DNA of 36,785 nucleotides from Halorubrum sp. Hd13 (GCF_002252755.1 NZ_NHOY01000031.1:1-36785), one strand, 5' to 3'. Positions 22,394 to 30,690 are shown, counted from the stretch's first letter. Numbers and translations are program-made. Notes: generated from the letters alone by a model not told the origin.

Positions 22394-23824
22394 ATGACTT
22401 CGGCGCGGGACCGCGACGCCGACGCCGCCGACGCGGAGGCCCTCGACCGGGACGACTTCGGGTTCGCCGAGCCCGCCACCGGGCAGTCGTTCGGGAACGC
22501 ACTGGCGAAGGCCCGCGACGGGACGCGGCTCACGGTCGACGACGCGACCGAACTGCTCGCGACCGGCACCGACCGGGACGGGATCGACCCGGTCCGGAAG
22601 GAGGCCGTCCTCGAGGCCGCCGACCGCCGCCGCCGCGAGGACGTGGGCGACGAGGTGACGTTCGTCGCCAACCTCAACAACAACGTCACGACCGCCTGCA
22701 ACACGGGCTGCCTGTTCTGCAACTTCAAGGACTCCGCGCACGCCTTCGAGGCCGACAGCGACGCGGACCACGCCGGCTTCACGAAGCCCCCCGCCGAGTC
22801 CCGCCGGATCGTCGAGGACGCCCTCGAGATGGGGATCTACGAGGTGTGCTCCGTCTCCGGGCTCCACCCCGCGCTGGCGCTGAACGAGGAGCACCACGAG
22901 GTCCTCGCCGGGTACGACGACCCCGAGAGCGCGGTGAACTACAAGCCGCCGGAGCGGTACGCGACCGACCCGGGCACCTACACCGAGCAGATCGAGGCGA
23001 TGTCCGTCGGCGGGGTCCACCTCCACTCGATGACGCCGGAGGAGGCGTACCACGCCGCCCGCGGCACCGACTGGGAGTACGAGGCGGTGTACCGCGAGCT
23101 GGCGGCCGCGGGGCTCGACTCCGCGCCCGGCACCGCCGCGGAGATCCTCGTCGACGAGGTGCGCGACGTGATCTGCCCCGGAAAGATCCGGACCGACGAC
23201 TGGGTGGCGGCGATGGAGGGCGCGACCGCGGCCGGGCTCGACGTCACCTCGACGATGATGTACGGCCACGTGGAGACGGTCGCGCACCGCGCGGAGCACC
23301 TGAAGGTGGTCCGCGACCTCCAGGACCGCACCGGCGGAATCACGGAGTTCGTCCCGCTCTCCTTTATCCACCAGAACACCCCCCTCTACCGCCACGGCGT
23401 CGTCGACTCCGGCCCCTCGCGCGACGAGGACGAACTCGTGGTGGCGGTCGCGCGCCTCTTCCTCGACAACGTCGACCACGTGCAGGCCTCGTGGGTGAAG
23501 TCGGGCGACGCCCACGGCCTGAAGCTGCTCAACTGCGGCGCGGACGACTTCATGGGCACCATCCTCTCGGAGGAGATCACCAAGCGAGCCGGCGGCGAGT
23601 ACGGCGAGTACCGGTCGTTCGACGACTACGTCGAGATGATCACGGCGATCGGTCGCACCCCGGTCGAGCGCTCCACCGACTACCGCACGCGTCGCCGTAT
23701 CGACCCCGACGACGGTCCGCACGGCCCGCGGCTCGGCCCGCGGGCCGACGGCTCTCCGATGCTGCCGAACCGGTCGCCCGACGGTCCGGGCCCGGGCGGC
23801 GAGTCGACCGAGGCCGACGACTGA
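22394..23824 (+). CDS. cofH: FO synthase subunit 2, radical SAM enzyme CofH
   Basis: A 476-residue radical-SAM enzyme. With CofG it builds the 7,8-didemethyl-8-hydroxy-5-deazariboflavin chromophore of coenzyme F420; CofH joins tyrosine to the ribityl-aminouracil. The cluster motif CNTGCLFC (Cys102, Cys106, Cys109) is intact and preceded by VANLNNNVTTA. VCSVSGLHPAL, TPEEAYHAARGTDW and ICPGKIRTDDW are CofH-like. The first 30 residues and last 50 are polar extensions. CofG is not visible in this window. The ATG at 22394 is chosen because the upstream part of the open frame would cover the TATA element. Confidence 0.92.
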   Translation: MTSARDRDADAADAEALDRDDFGFAEPATGQSFGNALAKARDGTRLTVDDATELLATGTDRDGIDPVRKEAVLEAADRRRREDVGDEVTFVANLNNNVTTACNTGCLFCNFKDSAHAFEADSDADHAGFTKPPAESRRIVEDALEMGIYEVCSVSGLHPALALNEEHHEVLAGYDDPESAVNYKPPERYATDPGTYTEQIEAMSVGGVHLHSMTPEEAYHAARGTDWEYEAVYRELAAAGLDSAPGTAAEILVDEVRDVICPGKIRTDDWVAAMEGATAAGLDVTSTMMYGHVETVAHRAEHLKVVRDLQDRTGGITEFVPLSFIHQNTPLYRHGVVDSGPSRDEDELVVAVARLFLDNVDHVQASWVKSGDAHGLKLLNCGADDFMGTILSEEITKRAGGEYGEYRSFDDYVEMITAIGRTPVERSTDYRTRRRIDPDDGPHGPRLGPRADGSPMLPNRSPDGPGPGGESTEADD

Positions 23825-23886
23825 GGCGGGGCGCCGCTCGCCCCGCGGTCTCACCGCCTCCCAGCGCGCTGGAATCACCCGAATAC

Positions 23887-23893
23887 TCTTTAC
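23887..23893 (+). promoter_or_regulatory. TATA-like element of the winged-helix gene
   Basis: CTTTACA-type sequence (within ACTCTTTACAATGG), 26-32 bases before the ATG at 23919. The ATG at 23895 would overlap this element. Confidence 0.5.
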
Positions 23894-23918
23894 AATGGTA
23901 CACGTTAGCATGCATAAG

Positions 23919-24236
23919 ATGCCCGCGTCAGACGTACCAGCCGCCGGTTCGGAAAGCGACGCCCCGGACGAAGACGGGGACGCCGACCCGGACCGTCCGA
24001 GGGTCGCGCTCACGCGAACCGACGAGCGAGTGCTCGCGTACCTGGACGACGCGGGGACAGACTACCCGGCGTTCGTCGCGAGCAACACGGGGCTGTACGC
24101 GGACCACGTGGAGTCGCGGCTGGACGCGCTCGAAGCGGGCGGGCTCGTGGAGCGGGTCACCGGCGAAGCGGTGTACCGGATCACCGACTACGGCCGCGAC
24201 GCGCTCCGCGACGACTGCGCGCCGTGGTCGGACTGA
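23919..24236 (+). CDS. Small winged-helix DNA-binding protein (105 aa)
   Basis: A 105-residue protein. After an acidic tail of about 28 residues comes a single winged-helix domain: LTRTDERVLAYLDDAG, then PAFVASNTGLYADHVESRLDAL with the recognition helix, then GGLVERVTGEAVYRITDYGR as the wing. It resembles MarR/PhiH1-like haloarchaeal repressors. No sensor domain is present. The ATG at 23919 (MPASDV) is preferred on TATA spacing; 23895 and 23910 are in-frame alternatives. It lies between cofH and the convergent hmgA gene. Its targets are unknown. Confidence 0.75.
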   Translation: MPASDVPAAGSESDAPDEDGDADPDRPRVALTRTDERVLAYLDDAGTDYPAFVASNTGLYADHVESRLDALEAGGLVERVTGEAVYRITDYGRDALRDDCAPWSD

Positions 24237-24272
24237 GCCCCTTTCGAGAACCGTTGCGGCGACGAGAGCGAC

Positions 24273-25496
24273 CTACCGCCCGAGGTCGGCGTGCGCCGAG
24301 GAGAGGTGTCTGGAGCCGAGCGCCGCCAGCAGCGAGAGCTCCCCCGCGAGCGCGCCGACGGCGATCGCCTCCGCGAGCGCGTCCCCGTTGCTCCCGGCGG
24401 GGTCGCCGCCGCCGCGGACGCCGAGCACGTCGAGCCCGGCGGCCTGCGTCGGCAGCTTCGTGCCGCCGCCGACGGTGCCGACCTCGAGGCTCGCCAGCGA
24501 CACGGAGCAGTAGAGGTCTCCCTCGGGCGTCGCCTCCGCGGTCGTGATCGCGTTCGCGCCCTCGACCACCTGCGCCTCGTCCTGCCCGGTCGCGAGGAAC
24601 ATCGCCGCGACCGCGTTGGCGACGTGGGCGTTGAAGCCGAGCCCGCCCGCCTTGGCGGAGCCGACGAGGTTCTTCCGGGTGTTGATCTCGGCGACCGCCT
24701 CGGGGGTGGTGTGGAGCCGCTCCTCGACGACCTCGCGGGGCACCTCGACGTCGGCGCTCACCGACCGGCCGCGACCCTCGACCGCGTTGATCGCGGCGGG
24801 CTTCTTGTCCGAGCAGAGGTTCCCGGAGAGCGCGACGAGCGCGGCGTCCGTCTCCGCCTCGACGACGTCGCAGGCCTCCCGCGTCGCGATGGTGGCCATG
24901 TTCATCCCCATCGCGTCCTTCGTGTCGTAGCGGAACCGCAGGAAGACGTTGTTACCGACGACGTACGGCGTCACGTCGAGCAGCTCGCCGTGGCTCGTCG
25001 TCGACTCCGCGGCCGCCCGCAGCGACGCCTCGTTGTCGCGGACCCACGCGACGAGCGCCTCCGCCTCGGCGACGTCGCCGACGCGGAAGACGGGCGCGCG
25101 GGTCATCCCGCTCTTCGTCACCCGCGCGGTCGCGCCCCCGGCGTCGTTGACGACCGAGCAGCCGCGGTTGATCGAGGCGACGAGCGCGCCCTCCGTGGTC
25201 GCCAGCGGGAGGTAGCGCTCGCCCGCGAACGCGCCGCCGTCGACCGAGACCGGGCCGGCGACGCCCAGCGGCACCTGCACGGCGCCGATCATGTTCTCGA
25301 TGTTCGAGCCGTGCGCGTCGGCGGCGTCGAAGGCGTACTCGCCCAGCACGTCGACGTCGGCGTCCGCGGTCTCGGCGACGAGTCGCCTGCGGGCCGCCGC
25401 GGCGACGTCGGCGTCGGCGTGCTCTTCGAGCTCGTGGAACCGGACCTCGCCGTCGCGGACGCGCGCCGCGAGCGACGCGGGGGTGGCGTCGGTCAT
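24273..25496 (-). CDS. hmgA: Hydroxymethylglutaryl-CoA reductase (NADPH), class I
   Basis: A 407-residue enzyme making mevalonate from HMG-CoA, the committed step to archaeal isoprenoid lipids. Catalytic residues are visible: Glu102 in ATTEGALVAS, Lys232/233 in SDKKPAAIN, Asp307 in GQDEAQVVEG and His398 in SRHLSSAH. ENMIGAVQVPLGVAGP, KDAMGMNM and GTVGGGTKLPTQ are class I signatures. It lacks the eukaryotic membrane domain, so it is cytosolic. The minus-strand ATTAGCAC near 25524-25533 is a plausible TATA for the ATG at 25496. In haloarchaea this enzyme is the target of statins. Confidence 0.97.
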   Translation of the reverse strand: MTDATPASLAARVRDGEVRFHELEEHADADVAAAARRRLVAETADADVDVLGEYAFDAADAHGSNIENMIGAVQVPLGVAGPVSVDGGAFAGERYLPLATTEGALVASINRGCSVVNDAGGATARVTKSGMTRAPVFRVGDVAEAEALVAWVRDNEASLRAAAESTTSHGELLDVTPYVVGNNVFLRFRYDTKDAMGMNMATIATREACDVVEAETDAALVALSGNLCSDKKPAAINAVEGRGRSVSADVEVPREVVEERLHTTPEAVAEINTRKNLVGSAKAGGLGFNAHVANAVAAMFLATGQDEAQVVEGANAITTAEATPEGDLYCSVSLASLEVGTVGGGTKLPTQAAGLDVLGVRGGGDPAGSNGDALAEAIAVGALAGELSLLAALGSRHLSSAHADLGR

Positions 25497-25563
25497 GTCC
25501 GCGACTCCTCGCGGCGCGTGCTAATGGTTGTCGGTTTCCGGGGTCACCGATTCGCCTCCGGGC

Positions 25564-26361
25564 TCAGCGGTCGGCCTCGTCCAGCGCCGCCCACAGCTCG
25601 TCGAGCGTCGCCTCGTCGGCCGCGGCGACGTACAGGTCTCCCTCGCGCCGGACCGCGGCGCCCGCCTCGGTCGCCAGCAGCTCCGTGACGGCCTGCTCCT
25701 CCTCGTCCGGATGGAACTGCACGAGCCCTTGGAGCCGACCGCGGGCCAGCAGCCCCGAGTGGACCGTCGGCGCCCAGCTGTCGAGCACGCGCTTGACGCG
25801 GTCGTCAAGCGCGCCTCGGATCGCGTCGACCTCGGCCGCGAGCGCCGGGTCGCGGGGCACGTCCCGGCCGACGATCACCGCGACCGTGGCGCCCGCCACG
25901 TCGCTCCCGGGGCCCGCCGCGGCCCGCGCGTCGGCGGCCGTGACGCGGTCGCCGCCGTACCGGACTCCCTCGCCCGAGCGCGCGACGTACGTCTCGCCCG
26001 TCGCGGGCTGGTGGAGCGCCGCGACGAGCGGCGACCCTTCGCGGAGGACCGCGACCGAGGACGCGAACGTCGGCAGGCCCGCGGCGAAGTCGTTGGTGCC
26101 GTCGAGGGGGTCGACGATCCACCGGTACGGCCCGTCGCCGGGGAACTCGCCGGCCTCCTCGGCGAACACCGCGTGGTCCGGGAACGCCTCGCGCACGACG
26201 GGGAGCATCCGCGATTCGGCCGCCACGTCGGCCGCCGCCTTCACGTCGTGGGCCCCGTACTCGGCCTCGGCGTCGCCGTCTCGGTACCGGGCGCGCAGCT
26301 CCGCGCCGCCGGCGAGGACGGCCGCCCGCGCGACCGCCTCGATCTGGTCGTGATCGGTCAC
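25564..26361 (-). CDS. Inositol monophosphatase / FBPase family protein with altered second metal motif
   Basis: A 265-residue member of the Mg-dependent phosphatase family (IMPase, archaeal FBPase, CysQ). The first metal sites are intact: AEEAGE (Glu68, Glu69) and WIVDPLDGTNDF (Asp84, Asp87). The usual WDxAAG site before the EAG element is replaced; residues 219-225 read DEEEQAV, followed by TELLATEAG. Phosphatase activity may therefore be changed or use Glu as ligand. It starts with GTG at 26361, 64 bases from the GNAT stop on the same strand. Substrate could be inositol phosphate or fructose bisphosphate; I cannot decide. Confidence 0.82.
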   Translation of the reverse strand: MTDHDQIEAVARAAVLAGGAELRARYRDGDAEAEYGAHDVKAAADVAAESRMLPVVREAFPDHAVFAEEAGEFPGDGPYRWIVDPLDGTNDFAAGLPTFASSVAVLREGSPLVAALHQPATGETYVARSGEGVRYGGDRVTAADARAAAGPGSDVAGATVAVIVGRDVPRDPALAAEVDAIRGALDDRVKRVLDSWAPTVHSGLLARGRLQGLVQFHPDEEEQAVTELLATEAGAAVRREGDLYVAAADEATLDELWAALDEADR

Positions 26362-26425
26362 GCGGCCGGATTCGACGGGGGAACTGAAACGCGTTCCGGT
26401 GGCCGGCGCCGGGCGGACGAGCGGC

Positions 26426-26899
26426 CTACCGCCCGACGATTCCGGAGAGCCGCTCGCGGAGCGACTCGCCGCCGAGCTTGAGGTAGTAGGCGTCGCCGCC
26501 GTCCTCGTAGTAGTCGTCGATCCGCCGGACCACCTCGAAGCCGAGGTGCTCGTAGAAGCCGAGCGCCCGCTCGTTCGTCGTCCGGGCGTGGCAGGTGACC
26601 GACCGGTGCGCCTCGGCGACGTCGGCGACGAGCCGCTCCGCGTGGCCGCGTCCCCGGTGGTCGGGGTGGACGGCCAGAAAGAGGATGTACCCGTCGCGGC
26701 GGACCGAGGCGAACGCGACGAGCGCGTCGTTCTCGACGAGGAGATGCGTCGTGGAGCGGCGGTAGGCGTCGGTGAAGAAGCCGCGTCGCTGTCGGAGGAC
26801 TCCCTCCTCGGCGCGGATCCGTTCCTTGAGGTCCCACGCCGCGGCGGCGTGGTCGGACTCCCCGGGCGGGTCCGTCCGCTTCTCCACGTTGACGCTCAC
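26426..26899 (-). CDS. GNAT family N-acetyltransferase
   Basis: A 157-residue acetyl-CoA-dependent acyltransferase. Motif A is LFLAVHPDHRGRGHAERLV (acetyl-CoA loop HRGRGHA at residues 81-87). Motif B is RTTNERALGFYEHLGFEVV. The likely acceptor is a protein N-terminus or small amine, but that is unknown. The start is a GTG at 26899 (MSVNVEKRTDPP). It is set by a minus-strand TATA at 26924-26931, since the frame stays open into arginine-rich sequence upstream. It may be co-transcribed with the IMPase-family gene downstream. Confidence 0.85.
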   Translation of the reverse strand: MSVNVEKRTDPPGESDHAAAAWDLKERIRAEEGVLRQRRGFFTDAYRRSTTHLLVENDALVAFASVRRDGYILFLAVHPDHRGRGHAERLVADVAEAHRSVTCHARTTNERALGFYEHLGFEVVRRIDDYYEDGGDAYYLKLGGESLRERLSGIVGR

Positions 26900-26923
26900 T
26901 GCAAGGAGATAACAGGCCAGCGG

Positions 26924-26931
26924 AATATAAC
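26924..26931 (-). promoter_or_regulatory. TATA box of the GNAT gene
   Basis: Minus-strand GTTATATT, 25-32 bases before the GTG at 26899, at leaderless spacing. This fixes the otherwise ambiguous start. Confidence 0.65.
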
Positions 26932-26977
26932 TCCACCGCCACCGGGGAGGGTTGCGGTCGGCCGTGCTCCCCCCGAC

Positions 26978-27034
26978 GCGGACTCGCTCCGAGGCGATCC
27001 CTCCAAGGCGGACTCGCTCCGAGGCGATCCCTCC
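26978..27034. repeat. Tandem duplication, 30-base period, between divergent genes
   Basis: Twenty-seven identical bases at 26978-27004 and 27008-27034, beginning GCGGACTCGCTCCGAGGCGA. It sits between the GNAT promoter and the DUF502 promoter-like GCGTTTTGTCC at 27055-27064. Confidence 0.85.
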
Positions 27035-27086
27035 GAGAGCGCCCGTCGACGGAAGCGTTTTGTCCGGTTCGTTCGTGGTGCCGACA

Positions 27087-27944
27087 ATGGCTGTCGAGTC
27101 CCCGCCGAACCGAGGGCGCCTCAGGCGGGCGCTGCTGACCGGCGTCGCCGTCATCGTCCCCTCCGTCATCACGCTCGCGGTGCTGGGGTTCGTGTTCAAC
27201 GCGATCTACGACTACCTGGACGCCTTCTCCACGGCGATCCTGCCGCTGTTGCCGCGGTCGACGCTCCCGATGGGCCGGGAGGTCGCCATCGAGGTCGCGA
27301 CGCCCGTCGTGTTCGTCGGGTCGATCCTCCTCATCGGCGTCGCCGTCGAGTCGACGCGGTACGGCGAGCTCGCGGTCGACTACGCCGACTACGCGATCGA
27401 GCAGATTCCGGGCGTCGGCTCCGTCTATCAGGGGTTCCGACAGATGAGCGACGCCATGCTGGAGTCGGACGGCGGGAACTTCCGGGAGGTGGTCCTCGTC
27501 GAGTTCCCGACCGAGGACGTGTACACCCTCGCGTTCGTCACGAGCGACACGCCGGACGCGGTCGCCGGCCCGGCCGAGAGCGGGGAGATGCGGACGCTGT
27601 TCATGCCGATGGCCCCGAACCCGGTGATGGGCGGGCACGTCCTGTTCGTCCCCGAGCGGCGGATCGTCGACGTCGACCTGAGCGTGGAGCAGGGGATCCG
27701 GGCGCTCGTGACGAGCGGCGTCGCCCTGGAACGCGCCGCGGCCGACGCCGACGGCGTGTCGCCGTCGCAGATACGCGACGCCGGCCAGGGCGGGCGGATC
27801 GGCTCGTACCACTCCCCGACGTCGGACGCCGCGAAGCGCCCGGACGAGGAGACTGACCGGGCGAGCGACCATTCGGGCGACGACCGGGGCGGGCGGAGCG
27901 ACGAGCGGATCACGCCCGACGACGGCCCGGGTGACCGCTCGTGA
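27087..27944 (+). CDS. DUF502 membrane protein
   Basis: A 285-residue protein with two N-terminal TM segments (about residues 15-40, LLTGVAVIVPSVITLAVLGF; and about 67-90, VATPVVFVGSILLIGVAV). They are followed by the DUF502 soluble region: EQIPGVGSVYQGFRQMSDAM, REVVLVEFPTEDVYTLAFVT and FMPMAPNPVMGGHVLFVPE. The last 50 residues are a disordered acidic tail. DUF502 proteins occur across bacteria and archaea without a known role. The stop overlaps the archease start by 4 bases (GTGA), so the two are almost certainly co-translated. Confidence 0.88.
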   Translation: MAVESPPNRGRLRRALLTGVAVIVPSVITLAVLGFVFNAIYDYLDAFSTAILPLLPRSTLPMGREVAIEVATPVVFVGSILLIGVAVESTRYGELAVDYADYAIEQIPGVGSVYQGFRQMSDAMLESDGGNFREVVLVEFPTEDVYTLAFVTSDTPDAVAGPAESGEMRTLFMPMAPNPVMGGHVLFVPERRIVDVDLSVEQGIRALVTSGVALERAAADADGVSPSQIRDAGQGGRIGSYHSPTSDAAKRPDEETDRASDHSGDDRGGRSDERITPDDGPGDRS

Positions 27945-28423
27945 GCTTCGCGCTCCGCGACCACACCGCCGACGTGGCGGTCGAGGCGACCGCGCCGACC
28001 CTCGCGGGGCTGTTCGAGGCCGTCGCCGACGGGCTCACGACCGCGAGCTGCGAGGCGGTCCCGGAGACCGGCGAGCGGTTCTCGCTGACCGTGCGCGCCG
28101 AGGGCCGCGAAGCGCTGCTGTTCGACTACCTCGACCGGCTGATCTACGAGCGCGACGTGCGGCTCGTCCTCCCCGCCGACCACCGGTGTTCGGTCTCGGG
28201 GCCGAACGGTTCGGCGGCGGACGGCGACGACGCGACGGCCGACTCGACGGCGGACGATGACGACGCGACCGCCGACCCCGACGGGTGGACCGTCGAGGCG
28301 ACGGCCCGCGGGGTCCCGCTCGGCGACGTCGCGGCTCGCGAGATCAAGGCGGTCACCTACTCCGAGATGACCCTCGAACGGCGGAGCGACGAGTGGTACG
28401 CGTACGTCGTCTTCGACGTCTAA
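27941..28423 (+). CDS. Archease, activator of the RNA ligase RtcB
   Basis: A 160-residue protein that promotes guanylylation and turnover of RtcB. The core is recognisable: FALRDHTADVAVEATAPT (metal-site Asp and His near residues 7-11), LFDYLDRLIYERDV and IKAVTYSEMTLERR. An insertion rich in Asp, Ala and Thr (about residues 88-115) makes it longer than the usual 140 or so. It starts with GTG overlapping the DUF502 stop. RtcB lies 0.7 kb downstream, with one membrane-protein gene between. Confidence 0.92.
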   Translation: MSFALRDHTADVAVEATAPTLAGLFEAVADGLTTASCEAVPETGERFSLTVRAEGREALLFDYLDRLIYERDVRLVLPADHRCSVSGPNGSAADGDDATADSTADDDDATADPDGWTVEATARGVPLGDVAAREIKAVTYSEMTLERRSDEWYAYVVFDV

Positions 28424-28492
28424 GGGGAGATAGACACCCGAGAGGAACCGATCCGTGAAAACGATTATCCGTGTCGAGAGCGTTGTTACCGT

Positions 28493-29020
28493 ATGTCACG
28501 GACGGACGACACGGGGACGACCGACCGCCGCTGGGGAGCGGGCGCGCTCGGCGGTCTGGTCGCCGGCGTGGCGATGGGCGTGGTGTTACACGGAGCGCTG
28601 GGACTGATGCCGACGATCGGCGCGCTCGTCGGCGTCGAGACGGCCCTCGGCGGCTGGGCGGTCCACCTGTTCAACAGCGCCCTCTTCGGCGCCCTGTTCG
28701 TCGCGGTCTTCGACCGGGCCTTCTTCGACGACCTCCGCGCCGACGTCGGGGGGTGCCTCTCGCTCGGCGTCGTCCACTCGGCGCTGCTCGGGGTGATCAC
28801 CGGCGGACTGCTGTTGCCGACCGCGATCGCGCTGGAGGGGGCGACGTCGCTGCCGGTCCCCACGCTGCCGTTCCCCGGCCTCACGGCGAGCTTCGAGTTC
28901 GGCGCGGTGATCGCCGTCGCGCACCTGATCTACGGGCTCGTGCTCGGCCGCGTCTTCGCCGCGCTCACGCTCGCGGAGGGCGCGATCGGTTGGCTGCCGT
29001 TCGATCCGGTCGACCGGTAG
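28493..29020 (+). CDS. Four-TM membrane protein, unknown function
   Basis: A 175-residue glycine- and alanine-rich integral membrane protein. It has four hydrophobic segments: about residues 17-38, 53-78, 88-108 and 131-155. It begins with a polar SRTDDTGTTDRR tail. The ATG at 28493 has a TATA-like CGATTATCC at 28464-28472, so it can be transcribed separately from archease. I do not recognise the family. Its position between archease and rtcB is suggestive, but nothing in the sequence points to RNA repair. Confidence 0.75.
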   Translation: MSRTDDTGTTDRRWGAGALGGLVAGVAMGVVLHGALGLMPTIGALVGVETALGGWAVHLFNSALFGALFVAVFDRAFFDDLRADVGGCLSLGVVHSALLGVITGGLLLPTAIALEGATSLPVPTLPFPGLTASFEFGAVIAVAHLIYGLVLGRVFAALTLAEGAIGWLPFDPVDR

Positions 29021-29099
29021 CGGGGCGACCGTCGCACCGCCGCCGGCGTCGCGCCCGCCTCTCGCAACGCCCTTGCCCCCGCGCGCCGAACGCCGGGGT

Positions 29100-30608
29100 A
29101 TGACAACGCGCGAGTTCGACGGGATCCGACTGGAGAAGGTGCGGGACCACGTCTGGGAGATCCCCCGCGAGGGCGACATGAACGTCCCCGCGCGGGTCCT
29201 CGCCAGCGAGTCGCTCCTGGAGGAGATCGGCGACGACGACTCGCTCCAGCAGCTGAAGAACGCGACGCACCTCCCGGGGATGGCCGAGCCCGCCCTCTGT
29301 ATGCCCGACGGCCACCAGGGGTACGGCTTCCCCGTCGGCGGCGTCGGCGCGATCGACGCCCGGACCGGCTGTATCTCGCCCGGAGCGGTCGGCTACGACA
29401 TAAATTGCGGCGTGAGAATGGTAAAAACTAATCTCACCTACGACGACGTGCGCGGCCGGGAGTCCGAGCTCGTCGACGCCCTCTTCGAGGCGATCCCCTC
29501 CGGGCTCGGGGGCGGCGGCGTGATCGGCGGCGACGCCGACGCGATCGAGGGCGCATTGGAGCGCGGCGTCGAGTGGGCCGTCGAGCGGGGGTACGGGATC
29601 GAGAGCGACCTCGCGCGCTGCGAGGACGAGGGGCGGCGGCCCGACGCCCGGCCGGAGTACGTCTCCCAGAAGGCGATGGACCGCGGGCGCAACCAGATGG
29701 GCTCGCTCGGGTCGGGGAACCACTTCCTGGAGGTCCAGCGCGTCACGGACGTGTTCCTGCCCGAGGTCGCCGAGGCGTACGGGCTCACCGAGGACGGGAT
29801 CGTCGTCCTGATCCACTGCGGGAGCCGCGGACTCGGCCACCAGACCTGCAACGACTACCTGCGGCGGATCGAGAAGGAGCACGGCGACCTCCTCGACTCC
29901 CTGCCGGACAAGGAGCTCGCGGCCGCGCCCGCCGGCTCGGCGCTGGCCGAGGAGTACTACGGCGCGATGGGGGCGTGCATCAACTTCGCGTGGGTGAACC
30001 GCCAGCTGATCACCCACCAGGCCCGCGAGACGTTCGGCGAGGTGTTCGACGCCGATCCGATCGAGGACCTCGGGATGGAGCTCCTCTACGACGTCGCGCA
30101 CAACATCGCGAAGAAGGAGACCCACGAGGTCGGCGTCGACGCCGCCGGGCGCCCCGCGGTCGGCGACGAGGCCGTGGACCGCGCGGATCGAGAGCTGTAC
30201 GTCCACCGCAAGGGCGCCACGCGCGCGTTCCCCGCGGGCCACGAGGACGTGCCCGAGACGTACCGCGAGGTGGGCCAGCCCGTGATCATCCCCGGGAGCA
30301 TGGGCGCCGGCTCGTACGTGCTCCGCGGCGGCGCGGAGTCGATGTCGGTGTCGTTCGGCTCCACCGCCCACGGCGCCGGCCGGCTGATGAGTCGGACGCA
30401 AGCGAAACAGGAGTTCTGGGGCGGCGACGTGCAGGACGACCTCGAGGACGGCCAGCAGATCTACGTGAAGGCGCAGTCGGGCGCGACCATCGCCGAGGAG
30501 GCCCCGGGCGTCTACAAGGACATCGACGAGGTGATCCGCGTGAGCGACGCGCTCGGGATCGGCGACAAGGTCGCGCGGACCTTCCCCGTCTGCAACATCA
30601 AGGGGTAG
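29100..30608 (+). CDS. rtcB: RNA-splicing ligase RtcB
   Basis: A 502-residue GTP- and Mn-dependent ligase joining 2',3'-cyclic-phosphate and 5'-OH RNA ends, required for tRNA exon joining. Metal motifs are visible: GYDINCGVRMV (Asp100, Cys103), LGSGNHFLEVQ and IHCGSRGLGHQ. HNIAKKE and YVHRKGATRAFPAGH (which I take to carry the guanylylated His, near residue 368) and IIPGSMGAGSYVL follow. No intein interrupts the DINCG site, a common intein position in archaea. The ATG at 29100 gives the family N-terminus. It forms a near-cluster with archease upstream. Confidence 0.96.
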   Translation: MTTREFDGIRLEKVRDHVWEIPREGDMNVPARVLASESLLEEIGDDDSLQQLKNATHLPGMAEPALCMPDGHQGYGFPVGGVGAIDARTGCISPGAVGYDINCGVRMVKTNLTYDDVRGRESELVDALFEAIPSGLGGGGVIGGDADAIEGALERGVEWAVERGYGIESDLARCEDEGRRPDARPEYVSQKAMDRGRNQMGSLGSGNHFLEVQRVTDVFLPEVAEAYGLTEDGIVVLIHCGSRGLGHQTCNDYLRRIEKEHGDLLDSLPDKELAAAPAGSALAEEYYGAMGACINFAWVNRQLITHQARETFGEVFDADPIEDLGMELLYDVAHNIAKKETHEVGVDAAGRPAVGDEAVDRADRELYVHRKGATRAFPAGHEDVPETYREVGQPVIIPGSMGAGSYVLRGGAESMSVSFGSTAHGAGRLMSRTQAKQEFWGGDVQDDLEDGQQIYVKAQSGATIAEEAPGVYKDIDEVIRVSDALGIGDKVARTFPVCNIKG

Positions 30609-30683
30609 CGGCGGTCTCCGCCCGCCGCCGAGCGCTTTCGCGGCCGACCTTCTCTTCCCGTCGAGCGCTTTCGCCGCCGGCCG

Positions 30684-30690
30684 CTTATAC
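30684..30690 (+). promoter_or_regulatory. TATA box of the Tat-signal protein gene
   Basis: CTTATAC, 28-34 bases before the ATG at 30718. Two near-identical GAGCGCTTTCG segments (30630-30640 and 30663-30673) lie upstream, 33 bases apart. Confidence 0.55.

Noticed and set aside
22305-22397. Thirty-codon upstream ORF ending on the cofH start
   Set aside because: The peptide is unremarkable and such a frame is likely by chance in stop-poor GC-rich DNA; it is mentioned only in the promoter finding.
29370-29420. Intein in RtcB at the DINCG site
   Set aside because: The sequence runs GYDINCGVRMV without interruption and the protein is of normal length.
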